DNA of 64,000 bases. It comes from Thamnaconus septentrionalis. Lineage: Eukaryota > Chordata > Actinopteri > Tetraodontiformes > Monacanthidae. The stretch lies in assembly GCA_009823395.1 (NCBI GenBank), contig CM020513.1, forward strand, positions 1,915,501 to 1,979,500, read 5' to 3'. Positions within the stretch are counted from its first letter, which is position 1; each line of letters opens with the position of its first letter. Of this stretch, positions 32,215 to 44,216 are shown one piece after another. The translations under genes and the position numbers were made by a program. The notes below the pieces were generated by a model. The model made no database searches. It was not told the origin of the DNA and saw nothing but the letters and a program-made list of their open reading frames with translations.

Positions 32215-33136
32215 GTGGATTGCATGTCCTTTATTATTTTGTTTTGCAAATACAATATTCAAGAGCCTACAAGTGTTGTGAAAGGCTTGTCTATTTAGGA
32301 CAAAACCATTTTGGTCATAATTGATTATGCTTGGAAGAAGAGTTTCTACTCTTTTTTTGCCAGAGCTTTGCATCGAATTTTGGTGTCACACGGCATTAGG
32401 GATATGGGACGATAAGATGTTCTTTCTGAGGGCGACTTTTTCCTGCTTTAACAACAGAGAAATTGTTGCAGCTCTGTTGGAGGGAGAATTCCTTATATAT
32501 CTCTACCGGTAACCATCAGATCCAGGGGCCCTTCCACTTTTCATGCTCATCAAAGCTTGTAATAATTCCTCAATTTTTTATTTGTTTATTTATTTATTTA
32601 TTTTCCAGATTTAGTTTAGTCTCTTCTGTAATGGTTGGAAAATTAAGCCTATCCAGAAATTTGTTTTGGTCATCTAATCCATGTGGGCACTCAGATTTGT
32701 AGAGATTTTTAAATAATAATAATTTGCAAAGGATGTTTTTATTTAATCTGGATCAATTAACTGTTTTCCATCTTCAGATGTTACCATATTGATAGCTTTC
32801 ACTAGTTTGCATTTTTTTTAATCTCCATTCCAACGACTTTCCCACCTTTTCTCCCTGATCATAATATGACTGTTTTAACCACAATTCATTAGAAGCTATC
32901 TTGTTCGTAGTAATTTCACTACATTGGGCTTTCAGCTGAAGCAGCTCTTGTTGTTTATCTGTAATATTTTTATGATAGAGTTGCCTTTCTAAATCCTTTA
33001 CTTTCTGTTCAATGTTTTTCAATTGCTCATGATATTTTCTGGATTTATATTTAGTGTACCTTATTATTTCTCCTCTTAAAAACACTTTATGGACGCACTG
33101 GTTTGATTTGTATTTATGGAGAAATATAAAGCACAT
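32215..33136 (-). mobile_element. L1-clade LINE fragment, sense part
   Basis: The minus-strand frame 33136-32774 reads FLRGEIIRYTKYKSRKYHEQ, then a Lys/Glu-rich coiled-coil-like stretch and SYYDQGEKVGKSLEWRLKK. This is the linker between endonuclease and reverse transcriptase in L1 ORF2. Further on (32340-32225) LPSIINYDQNGFVLNRQAFH is a reverse transcriptase motif. It is truncated there and carries stops. Confidence 0.75.
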
Positions 33137-33159
33137 ATAAGCACATATAAAACATACTA

Positions 33160-33400
33160 GAGGATAGATTATCTGCTGATCTCAAGCATGCTACTATCAA
33201 AAATTGAGAAGTACTGGTATGATGGTATATTATTGTTGGACCATGCCCCAATCTCAATGACTATACAACTACCTAAAATATTCTCTGCTCCACCCAGATT
33301 TCGTTTTCAATCCAAGTGGCTTCAATACTCTGACTTTGTGAAATTTCTCGACCAGAAAATAGATGGCTCATGTCCAAACTCATGAACCTCATTATTTGAC
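33160..33400 (+). mobile_element. L1-clade LINE fragment, inverted 5' part
   Basis: The plus-strand frame reads SKIEKYWYDGILLLDHAPIS and PRFRFQSKWLQYSDFVKFLD. This is the end of the L1 endonuclease (catalytic D-H-A-P) and the residues that normally precede the linker found on the minus strand at 33136. The two pieces are adjacent and in opposite orientation, as in 5'-inverted L1 insertions. Confidence 0.75.
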
Positions 33401-33414
33401 GATTTTGCATAGTT

Positions 33415-33485
33415 TGACAGTACTATTCAAAATTGTAACAGTATTTAGAGCTCAGAAAAGTGGAAAAGCATAATCGGTGCCCTTT
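33415..33485 (-). repeat. Partial relative of the TTAA element at 34079
   Basis: On the minus strand 'gcttttccacttttctgagc' + tctaaatactgttacaa matches the left end region of the 34079-35167 element, in inverted orientation. Only about 70 bp is recognisable. Confidence 0.6.
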
Positions 33486-34078
33486 TATCATGAGAACACC
33501 ATACACTTCCCCAAACAAAGTATATGTAAAAACCCCACAATTAAAGTGAACTCTGGTTATGCAGAATGTTTGATCCTCTCCAGAAGGAGCAACATGATGT
33601 GAACACTGACACATAATATAACAGGCCCACCAAATTAAAGACAAATAACCACACACTCGAATCAGCAGTAACGCAGCGAAGAACATGTTAAGGGATGGAA
33701 TTGTACACTCATTCCCCACATATTACTTACAGTCTCTGAAATACTGGTAACACTTGAGCCCACCCTTCACGCACAGACTCACACATTCACCCATACCCAC
33801 ACATAATAAAGGAAGAAAAAAAGCCCCTAGTTAAATATCTATGAAAATGTACTTGTAAAAAGATGTATGAAGACTATATCAATCTCCTTTTGCTTCTTTA
33901 AATACAGACAGAAACTTCACTGGAGTCAATATAATGCGGGTTTTTTATATATATATATATTATTGATAACTCTGTGACGTAATGAAATAAAATGAGATTT
34001 GGAGGCATCGAACAAGACTATTTGTAAAATAAAAATATTGTATCTGTTAATGAAACAAAATTAACTCTATTAAACATG
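33486..34078. other. Unassigned AT-rich sequence
   Basis: No gene. A short (TA)n run lies at about 33943-33960. Confidence 0.4.
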
Positions 34079-35167
34079 TTAAAGGGGACCTTTGATGCTT
34101 TTCCACTTTTCTGAGCTCTAAATACTGTTACAATGTTGAATACTAGTGTCAAAAGATGCCAAAGCGTCAAATAATGAGTTTGGACCTGAGCCCTGCAAGT
34201 TGTTGGGCATGGTTCTGAACACTCTGTTTCACAGAGTTTTTTTGACGATTGCATTGACGTCAATGCATGCCGGATTTCCCTACATGGCCATGCTCAGGCA
34301 TACTTTCGGACTGGTTCTGCCCAAAGTACAACCTCTGAATCGCGTTGATAAACTGTTAGCCACCACCGCTAACTCCCGTGCTCTGCTTGTTATGTGTGTT
34401 GTGTTCGCTGGCAGCGAAACTGAAGAGGCAGCTATTCTGACTCGCAGGTTTCGCTCCTTATAGCAATTTTCACACTGCTAGCATGTTAACATCGGTTGTA
34501 TAGAGCTCTTCCTCCTTTGTTCTTTGTGTGGACTTAAGTTGTGCAGATATTCTTGTCCAATAATTAACGACTCTATGACTCAAGTGATCATTTCAGCGTC
34601 CATATTTTCTCTGCTAGGACAGTGTTTTGATTCAAGTCAACAGCATGAAACAAAATCATTCCAAGTCCTATTAAAATGTTTCACAAAAATCCAAAACAAA
34701 AACATGGTCAGTACAAAACACTGAAGGCACAAAAAACGTCCGGGGACCTTCGGTCCGGCTTGCGGCCGTAACTCAGCCCACGCTGGGTTAGCACAAAGCT
34801 GGATTAGCCGGTAAACTGCTGCTGAAGGGTGAAGCCTTCCCGACGGTACGTGTTTAAATTGTGACGCTTTTGTAAAGTTTGCTGTTTACTCTCAACTCCA
34901 GCACCAGCAAACTGGAAGTGTGGCCAGGCAGCGACCAAGGGTGTGACCAATCACAGCGGAGTGGGCTGGGCGAGAGGCGTACACAAAGGAGGAGGGTGGA
35001 GTGAAGTCAAACGGGCCGTTTTCACGGGGTGCAGGAAATATGAGGAAGTGATGCAGCGACAGACAAAGATCTACAAAGCTGTCAGTGCGGGTAATCGTGT
35101 GTCGCTGCTCTGGAGGGGCCAGAAATCAAATACAGGCCCGAAAATTAGTATAATAGGTCCCCTTTAA
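34079..35167. mobile_element. TTAA-flanked non-autonomous DNA transposon (Kolobok/piggyBac-like)
   Basis: It begins TTAA then AAGGGGACCT and ends AGGTCCCC then TTTAA, giving an 11-bp perfect inverted repeat (AAAGGGGACCT) bordered by TTAA at both ends. TTAA targets are used by the piggyBac and Kolobok superfamilies. The interior is non-coding. The end lies 301 bp before the gxylt1 start codon. Confidence 0.75.
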
Positions 35168-35335
35168 CGACACTGGTAACGCGGATTTGCGGTTCTCAAC
35201 CAGCTGGGGGTACAAATGAGTCCAAGTCCAAACAGGACACCTTTTTTTTTTTTCCACTTTACGACACCGGTAATGAGTATTTGCGGTTCTTAACCAGTGG
35301 GGGGTAGTAATGAGTCCAAGTTACCTTGTATCACT
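35168..35335 (+). repeat. Two diverged direct repeats upstream of gxylt1
   Basis: Two versions of 'acgacactggtaacgcggat' then ttgcggttctcaaccagctgg (about 35167-35230 and 35260-35320) are separated by a poly(T) run. They differ at several positions. Confidence 0.6.
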
Positions 35336-35426
35336 TTAAGGCGGAGGTGGAGCGACAGGTTTCAAATGTGGTCAAAAAAGCCCCTTCTTCCTTTTAGCTT
35401 CACTCTCCGACCTGCTGGTTCTGTGG

Positions 35427-35453
35427 ATGTCAGCAAAAATGTCCAGCACATGA
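35427..35453 (+). promoter_or_regulatory. Upstream ATGs before gxylt1
   Basis: ATGs at 35427 and 35439 open a nine-codon frame including its stop (MSAKMSST). A third ATG at 35450 opens a longer frame that overlaps the gxylt1 start in another register. They matter only if transcription starts upstream of 35427, which I cannot see. Confidence 0.35.
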
Positions 35454-35468
35454 AGCCTGAAACGCAAG

Positions 35469-38400
35469 ATGCGATGCTATCTCCACGCATTTCTCCTGTG
35501 CATTTTCTTCACTTTCCTCTCGCTGCTGTACGTGTACAGCCAGTTGGCCTCCACAGAAGACTGGGGGGTGAACGGACGAAGGATACCCGACAGAGGCGGT
35601 CATGACACCGGCAGCATTCTCAGGAAAAAGCCTGGACTCGCAGGCCGCCGACACCGAGACGTGCTGGACAGGTACTTGACATTGCTGGTTTAATCTGTCA
35701 CCCTGCCTTTCCCCTGGTTCATCCTTATAATTGCCTGTAATTTAGCTAGGTAACACAAGTTTTAGTGTTTGCAGTATGTTGAACCAAGGTAAACGTCTCG
35801 TCACTGGAAAGTTAATTAGCTTGCTAATGCTAATGTCGATAGAAAATAATATGAAGCTTTGCTAATTTTAGTAATTTGTGCTTCTCCACTGGTCAAATAG
35901 TGGTTCGATCGTGTTTGAGATGCATTTTGCAAACAGTATTTGTTAAACTGATGCATGCATTTTGGGGGGAAATCCATGCAAATCTCCAAAACTCCCCCTT
36001 AGTTTCAAACTAGTTAGCTCAATCCGATTAGCGATTTTGTTTTAGACTTTTACGTCGTGACAATACAAGTGTGTATTGATTTTTGACTAGCTACTAACCT
36101 CATGTAGTTTGCGTCAAATCTAGCCTTTTAATCCCGTAACATGTAGCATTGTTGTTCAACAGATGAACATAAAACGTTGAGGTTCCCAAAGGTCATGTTT
36201 TTATTCTGTCAGGTGTAAATCAGTGTCAGTTTCTTACTGGAGTCCATATTGGAGACAGCCTGCTGATGTTTGCGGAGAGAAGTGCTTTTTGGAATCGCCT
36301 CGTAGGTATGATTATTTTTTGTGCATCTGTATGTAAAGATAAAGCTGTTCTCAGAGTGGACTTTGCTTGATGACTTTCTCCTCCTTCATCCCTTCTTTCT
36401 CTCCCCCACTAGATCCACACTTCAGACAAGACATTTAGTGGCATTCACTTTATTTCTGACCTATATTTTCCTTTCCTTTTTGTTTTTAGAAGAAATGATT
36501 TTCAAATTTGCATTCTGACACCTAATAATGCTTTTCAGTGTTTGACTTACGATGTCATTTTCCTCAGAAATAGCGGGATTTCATTTATGACATTTCTTGT
36601 CCTAAAAATATTTTCCGCCCAGCAGTAAAAGCTTGTGGCTTTTTGGAAATTTGTCCCGGTGCATTAAAACTGTGCTGACCTAACTTCCTCATATGTGTAC
36701 AGACATATAATTGAAATGATGTTAAGCTTTTATGTTTATGCTTTTCCAAATTTTCCTAAGTAATCTACAATAAATGTGTGCCTGCAATGCATGGTTTTCG
36801 GTTACACATTTCCTCTAAACTTTTATAACAGTTCCAAACCTACAGCACGGACTTCCAGACAGCTAACCTAACCTTGTCATCATCAATCATGCTGTTCCCT
36901 GAGTATCAGTGCGGCTTGACGGCTAATTTGTTTTTTCTTGCTTCCTAGAGCGAGGTCAGGTGCAGCAGAGGGGGAGTGCAGTGATGGTGGAAGCCACCTG
37001 GCTGTGGTGGCCTGCGGCCCTCGGCTTGAAGAGACTCTCACCATGTTAAAGTCGGCTATTCTTCTCAGTAACAAGCCGCTCAACTTCCACATCTTTGCTG
37101 AAGACGATCTACAGCACAGTTTCAGAGATGCTGTGAGTGTGCTGCCCAGAAGCACGACAGATTTGACGTGCTTGTGCACTGTGTATTTTGCATTTTGACA
37201 TTTGACTGAAAGGCATTCACATGAGAACACATGACGTCAACATTTTTTTTTTTTTTTTTGGTGTGATGGTAATCTATTTCTTTTTCCTCTATGCGACTTG
37301 TCTTGCAGCTGAGGTCCTGGCCCAAGATGGTTCAAATCAAATTCAACTTCACCATCTATCCCATCACTTTCCCCAAGGACAATGCAAAGGAGTGGAAGAA
37401 GCTCTTCAAGCCATGTGCCTCCCAGAGACTCTTCCTGCCGGTTGGTCAACACTGGTTTCTCCATGACACGCCACGATACACTTTCAATCATTGCCAGTGT
37501 GTTTTGACCACGGTGTGTTTTGTGACCCGCTGTCCAGCTGATCCTGAAGGAGGTGGACTCTTTGCTTTACGTCGACACAGACATCATTTTCCTGCAGCCG
37601 GTAGAGGAGATCTGGAACCTCCTCTCTCACTTCAACTCCACCCAGCTGGCTGCAATGGCACCTGAACACGAGGAGCCACGCATCGGCTGGTACAACCGTT
37701 TTGCACGCCACCCGTACTACGGCAAAACTGGGGTCAACTCAGGGGTCATGCTCATGAACATGACGCGGCTCAGGGAAAAATATTTTCAGGTATGGTGTGG
37801 CAATTTCTTCACATGTACTAAGTGGAAAAAAAAAAAAAAAGAGTGAAAGTAATTGGTTGACATTAAAAGCGCTCAGGACGAGAGTGTAAGTGTACTTCCA
37901 ATACCAACCAGCTGAGGTCGCTGTTGTCATTCTTTTAAATTCTCACAAGTACGAACGGATAAACTGAAGGATTCTTTGTGTTTCAAGGTATTAATGCAGT
38001 AATCCGCTTGTTTCCGTCCAGAATGACATGACTGCAGCTGGACTGCGCTGGGAGGAAATCCTGTTGCCACTCCTCCAGAAGTACAAACTGAATATTACAT
38101 GGGGGGACCAGGACCTTCTTAATATCATATTTTACCATAATCCAGGCACGTGCAGCCACATTCACACTGGTGCTGTTTGATAGTGATAATGTACATAGAA
38201 ATAGCTAATAATCTTTCTGCGTCTAGTTCTAATCCATCAGCCTAAATGTGTGCGTGTCATTCATCTCGACTCAGCTTCGCTTGTCGATGTGTTCCAGAGA
38301 GCCTGTATGTGTTCCCCTGCCAGTGGAACTACCGTCCAGACCACTGTATCTATGGCAGCAACTGTAAAGAGGCGGAACAAACCGGTGTCTTCATTCTCCA

Positions 38401-41400
38401 TGGTAACAGAGGAGTTTTCCACGATCACAAGCAGCCAGCTTTTCGAGCCGTCTACGAGGCCATCCAGAAGGTAGAGTTGGTAAAAAAGAGCTTATTAGTT
38501 ATCAGCGTGGCTCGCGCAAAAGTCTCTCAGTGGCTGTGACAGTATTTCTTCTTACAAAGTTTGCTTCAGTGCAACACGACACACAGTTGCCTGAAAAAAC
38601 AAATGCAAGACGTAACACTGAATAACTTTGTTTGTCTACGGAACATATTTAAGGAATCGTTGCCATTTAGTCAGCAGACCAGACTGTTTGGAGAACCATT
38701 TACCTGTCATTATGTCATCAATAGGCCCTCTGGGCCATTTCTTTTTCATTATGGATGCTTTCGTCAACCGTCACTTAATCAATAGCCTGTTGAAAATTTC
38801 TATCATTTTGCCTCAGCAGAAATGACTGAAACTGCTGCCTGAAAACTAAATTCTACAGCTTTCATGTTGCAATATTGGCGTCTTCATACAACTTAAGGTG
38901 TCCGTTGTTGAACAAAAAGGATTCAAGAGTTAAAAAGACTAATACGTTTGGATAGGTTGGACATGGTTTTAAATGATAAAAAAAAGTGCTGTTGCACATT
39001 TATATGGAAAGATGTATTTCCAGCTTCTGCAGACATTACTCACATGCAAGGATGTAATAAATTTTAGGGTACTGGTCAAACACTGTGTCTGAGATATTAG
39101 TGCAAAACTGAATTTGGGACTTCATTGATTATTTACTATTGCACAATAGTGGATGATAGGTTGGTGAGTCTAAATTTGTGTGAAGACATTTATTGTGCTC
39201 GCTGTCCTCATAGCTTTTGGTGACATTGGAAAAGCAAAAGGGTGTAAAACTGGGATGGAAATACTTCCCTTATGTTACGTACTTATTCTTTGTTGGTCTT
39301 TCTTATTTTAATGGATCTGTTGACAAAAAGGGAAAAGAAAGAGAAGCACTTTCCTCATCCGTCATCTTTCTTCCTCTTGAGCTCATCTGTCTGCCTGATT
39401 TCACTTTGTTGCAACAGCTGTCAGATTCCGTCTGCCACTTATGTCTTCTTTGAGAGATCTGAGCGCCGTTATTGAAACGCTCTCGACTTGGTTCGGCACC
39501 TTTTCAGGTCTCGCCGTTGCATGACTTTGCACCTGAGCATGAAGAGAGAACTCTGGTTTTTAAAAAAGTATGACATCTGTCCAGTTTTCACCGCCGGAGC
39601 CTTTCAGCTTTTCACGATCGCTGCGCGTCTGTCACGGGCGAGCGAGCAGATCACGACGTCTCTCGGCTGGCGGCTCTCCTTTCGATCCGCTCTCGTCGAG
39701 TCTGCCACCGCCGGCGGGCCGTCGTGCTGGAGGCTTCATTAGCCGTCTCCATCCATTACAGCCGTGGGGCTCGGCCCGGCTGCTATCAGTGCGGTCAGTG
39801 TTCTCAGCCATTAGGTAAACGAGCCGGCTTCATTATGGGGCACTCGGCCCTTGTGGCTCCATCAGTCTCCCTGACAGCATGGACACACCAACAGAATTCA
39901 AGTAAACGCACAGATCGGCCTCTGCCGTTGTATTTCTAGGGGCTACAGTGTTGAGTTTGCTTGTTAACATGGCCATTAGCCAATCACATGGCAGAAATTT
40001 GATGTATTAACGCATGAAGACGTGGCGAAGACAATTTGACGACGTCGAAAACGAGCATCTGAATGAGGAAGAAAGGGGATTTAAAGTGACGTTGGACCGC
40101 GCTCGTCATGGTTGTTGTTGGTTAGACGGGCTGCTGGTCTGAGCGTTTCACAAACTGCTGCTGACCTGCCAGGATTTTCTCCACATCACAGCTATCTCCG
40201 GGATTAGCAGAGAATTATCCCCAGTGAGCAGCAGTTGTGTGGAGGGGTCAGAGGTCACAGTAGGAAGACTGGTTGGAGACCATAGGAAGGCAACAAGACC
40301 TCAAAATAAAACAATTAGTCAGTAGCCACTTTATTGGTTTCCAGGCATCCGTGAGGTTGCACCTAAAGGAAGTGGCTGTTGAGTGTGTAGTAGATCATAT
40401 ATTGGACTTCAGAGCACAGTCGGCTAATGAGAGAAAATAGCCTGGTCAGAGCTTTCATCGGTGCTTCCTGTTGTGTTGTGGCATCCTTCTCCCCTCCAGA
40501 AGGTCAGTCTGCAGCCTGCAGCCTGCAGCAGGCGGTTGTGGAGGAAAGTCTCCTTTCCATCCCACCAAGAGCTCCTTAGTCAGCGCCGCCTCCGCGGCAG
40601 GCTTCCCTCAGCCTGAACGACAGCCGGCAATAAAAGGCACGGCCGTAACCTGGCCGAATCCACTGACGAGCCGTAAAAGTTTTAGTGCTGATTGTAGTTT
40701 GAGACATCATGACGGCTTGCGTGGACAACGCTGGCGGCAGCGCGCCGCACCATAAAGATCGATAGGAGGCCGCTAATGATGCTTTATCACCTGCTGCGGC
40801 GTATGAAGAATCATAAAGGAAGCGTCCGCTAAGGGATCTGAGACTCGGCCAAAGTGAAGTCAGATGGGGACGCAGTCGCTTTGTCTCGTTTACTGAATGC
40901 GTTGAAGGTGGAAGGATGCACTCCTTTGGATGCAGCATGTACCAATCTCAGCACAAAAGGCTTTTTTAATACAGCATTTTTGGATGGTTCAGCAGGGATT
41001 GCTATGATGGAGATTGCACACCTCCCCCCAACACACACACACACACACCCACACCTCCTCAAAGGCCTGAACTGTTTCAGACTTTGACCTGAAGATGGAA
41101 GATCTCCAACACTATCACACTGCATGAACAGGATCCCTGTGTAATCCCTCTAATGGACATACATCATAGAAACGGGCACATCTGACGGATATGAATCACC
41201 CGCTGAGCGGCTGCGTTAAACTGACAGTGACAAATGTGGCACTTAATCCATGTGAGCAGAATGCAGCTCGTGAAGCAGAGCGGCAAGTGTGGAAAACAAA
41301 CAAACGCAAGTTATTAATAAATTCCACTCCTGTTTTTTAAACGTGGAGAAGGTGCTGTTCAAGTGGTGGGTTGTGTGGTTGTCGTGATGTTTTTTGCGAT

Positions 41401-42123
41401 AAAGCGTCTCCCTGCACGTCCTCGTCCGCCTCTAGTGGGCAGCACTGAGCCTCCGCCGAGGAAACGGACATAACAAGACGGTCACTGCTTTTTTGGTAAA
41501 GTCAACTGATGAAGTAGGAAGGTTTTCCTGTAAATGACCAGTTGTTTATCAGTTAGGTGCAACTTGGGCTGCTACTCTTAGCCGGCTGCACTATCGTTAG
41601 CATTAGCGTCGTTAGCCACTGTTTGCTGTTACTGTGCTAGCAGGAGGGGGAGTGATGGTTCTGAAAGCAGCGAGGAGAACAGTGATTTAGATTCAAATAA
41701 ACAACCTCGCATGCCCAGCCAATAAGCAGGTAGCAGGACAACAGCACAGACAGAGGGCGCTGTGGCGTCTGACACTAAAAGAAGAGATTTTTTTTATTTA
41801 TTTTTTATCCCTGATATCTAATCAGTGTAATATTGTATAAAGCTATTTTCTAAGACACTGACAGTGCAACCAGGTTGAAAGTGCTGCTGTTAATTTGCTG
41901 TTAACAGCCGACACACTGTCGCTCTTCTGCCCCCCTGCTGCAGTACCAGTTTGGAGAGGACCTGGAGGCCTCGCTGCTGCAGCCACTGGAAGCCTCGCTG
42001 CAGAAAACCACAAACAGCTACTGTGGGAGAACCAGTCACCTGTTTACCAAGAGGTTGGAGCAGAGCATCAGGTCTGTCCAGCGGGAAGGACGACCGGGAC
42101 AGCGGCCCCATGTTCTTCCATGA
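35469..42123 (+). CDS. gxylt1: Glucoside xylosyltransferase 1 (type II Golgi/ER glycosyltransferase)
   Basis: Seven coding exons, 415 residues: 35469-35671, 36949-37132, 37309-37440, 37538-37789, 38022-38145, 38298-38470 and 41944-42123 (stop TGA). GXYLT enzymes add xylose to O-linked glucose on EGF repeats of Notch-type proteins. The N-terminus ([20 protein letters not shown]) is a short cytoplasmic tail plus signal anchor. The GT8-type domain begins with [20 protein letters not shown] and holds the metal-binding DTD at residues 186-188 ([13 protein letters not shown]), [23 protein letters not shown] and ILHGNRGVF. The last exon encodes a Cys-containing tail ([15 protein letters not shown]). 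Phases agree at all joins. Intron 5 has a GC donor (ccag|gcacgt) instead of GT. Intron 6 is 3.47 kb and holds a Tc1-like remnant. The M-R-x-Y-L start favours gxylt1 over gxylt2. Confidence 0.93.
39965..40350 (+). mobile_element. Tc1/mariner-type transposon remnant in gxylt1 intron 6
   Basis: The sequence 'agccaatcacatggcagaaa', the run through 'gagcatctgaatgaggaaga', and 'gacgggctgctggtctgagc' follow the order of the N-terminal DNA-binding region of a Tc1-like fish transposon known to me. A terminal-like 'agtagccactttattggttt' lies at 40321-40341. Stops break the frame and the catalytic part is absent. The remnant is spliced out with the intron. Confidence 0.6.
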
Positions 42124-43250
42124 CCTGGTTGCAGACGCTCCAATGCGGGCGGGAACAAAAAAAGTTGGGTCGCGCCACCAGTTTACACATTTGGTTCTAA
42201 GACTGTGGAAAAGGTGGAATCTGTGGATGTCCATTTAAGTGAATGTTTTATTTCATATCCATCCCTGAAACACACAATGGGGTCTGACTGTGGTGGCACG
42301 TGCACTATTAACACTTTGCCTTGCAGAGATTTTACACTCCCGAGAACAGAGTCCAGACAATCAGGCCGTATTTCGCTGTTATTGTTTTTGTTTGGAGGCT
42401 CAGCTTACAGTCACTTGGTACAATCCATCCTTCAGTTCAAACAAGAAATACACTGATTTGTTAAATAGTTTTAAATATTTTTTACTAATATTTTGAATGT
42501 TTTATAAGAGTTTTTTTTTCTCGTGTTGTTATTTTGCAGTCTTACTTTGTCTGTCCAACACATTGCATCTGGAGATTGTCATTTTGTTTCAGGTACGTGT
42601 TAGCGACAGGATTTCTTTTCCTGTTTTTATTGAATATGAAACCAGCGCTGTTAACTCTCAGTATTTATTTTTGGGAACATCACATTTCTTCGAAAAATGT
42701 GTTGAAGGGAGGCACCTTGATTTCCTCTTTTTTTTTTTAAATGTTTGATGAAATGCTGCAAATATTTTTGCTCTCGGCGAGCATTTTATTTTGGCAACAT
42801 CAACCTGGAATGTCACAGGAAACTTTGGAAGGTTTATTTCATTCCAACCTTGAATCTTGCACACAGGTCATGGTTATCAAGAGAATAGCACCATTAATGT
42901 CAGGGATGCTCCGATTGATCGACCTTCTGTCATGATGTAGGGATCAGTGATGGGCTTCAGTTCTCAAAGAAGCCAGTTGAGAAGGCAGCTCTAATCACTT
43001 GCTAGTAATATCAATATTATTATGTGTCCTTGTCTCTGGTATCATCTGTTTGTCCTGATCCTGCTTCATGTGGTTCTGATCAACGATTGGCCCTAGAAAA
43101 TCCTGGACCGGAGTGTCTGACTGGTTTTACACACTGTCAGAGAGCGGAAACGCAAAATCATATGTATGTTTGTTTCACGTGTTATTTTGAAGATCCAGCA
43201 TGGACTTTTACGTTGATGAGGAAATAAATATTTTATTAATAAACATTCCT
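42124..43250 (+). other. Probable 3' untranslated region of gxylt1
   Basis: No other coding frame is supported downstream of the stop until two closely spaced AATAAA signals at 43223-43228 and 43238-43243. The segment near 42901 ('cagggatgctccgattgatc') resembles the terminus of a hAT-like element and may be a small insertion. Confidence 0.5.
43223..43243 (+). promoter_or_regulatory. Two candidate poly(A) signals for gxylt1
   Basis: AATAAA at 43223 and again at 43238, 1.1 kb after the stop codon. Confidence 0.5.
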
Positions 43251-43992
43251 GAACGTGTCGGCGATTCTGATTGGCGCACTGTGTTATTCACGTTGAGAAC
43301 TTTATCGCCACCAACTCCTGCGAGGTGCATTTAGGAAAAAAAAAAAAAAAAAAAAGATCATTTAACAGCTGAGACACCACTGACATAAAAAATATTGACT
43401 TGGAATGTTCATTCAACAAGAAGCAAAAATTGTACAAAACACTTATGCGTGTTAAGAATCCCGAAAATGTTTTTAGAGCGGGGAAACCAAACCGAGCTGC
43501 TGTGTTCAGGGTCAGTAGCCTCTGCCTCCGTCTCAGCGACAGCCTGTCAGCCACTCAGGCTACAGATGATGAATTTAAAGTGGTCTCAGCCGACGAACTC
43601 GCAGTTTTATATGTAGCTACTTATTTTCCTTGCACGGCTACCAAGGAAGGTGCTGGCTGTGTTTTAAGAAAGGTATAGTTCCATTCGCAGGTTGCTTTCA
43701 CTGCTCCATTAACCTGTAATAGCACAGCTATGAACTGTAAAAACATGCATATTATAAAAAAAAAAAAAAGACTGATTGTTTGGACTCACGCGAGTAAGCA
43801 ATGGCAGAGTTTAAGAATTTGTTTTGTGAGGTTTTATCCCTTTAAACCTTAAGCAATTTTCTCTTGCCAAGGTTTGGGCTGATGAACGGGCCGTTAAGGA
43901 GACTTTAATGGAGGACGTGTGTGATAAGAGGCAGGCAGAAGTGCTCCCATTTACCACTGTGTCTTTAAGGACTCCAAGCTAATTTATACTTG

Positions 43993-43996
<4 letters not shown>

Positions 43997-44048
<52 letters not shown>
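43997..44048. repeat. (TG)n microsatellite
   Basis: About 26 uninterrupted TG dinucleotides. Confidence 0.95.
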
Positions 44049-44050
<2 letters not shown>

Positions 44051-44180
44051 GAAAGAGGTCAGTGCATTTCGATGCCAAGGGAATCATACATGCATACGCA
44101 AAGACATTCTCAATTATGATGCTGTTTTATAATAACTCCCCTAACAACCTAATGGATCGCATTTAGTTTCAGGGACGGGA

Positions 44181-44214
<34 letters not shown>
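44181..44214. repeat. (GCT)n trinucleotide repeat
   Basis: About 11 copies of GCT. On the minus strand it produces an alanine run in an otherwise unsupported open frame. Confidence 0.95.

Positions 44215-44216
<2 letters not shown>

Noticed and set aside
37237..37491. Minus-strand open frame opposite gxylt1 exon 3
   Set aside because: It is a shadow of the conserved plus-strand exon with no domain of its own.
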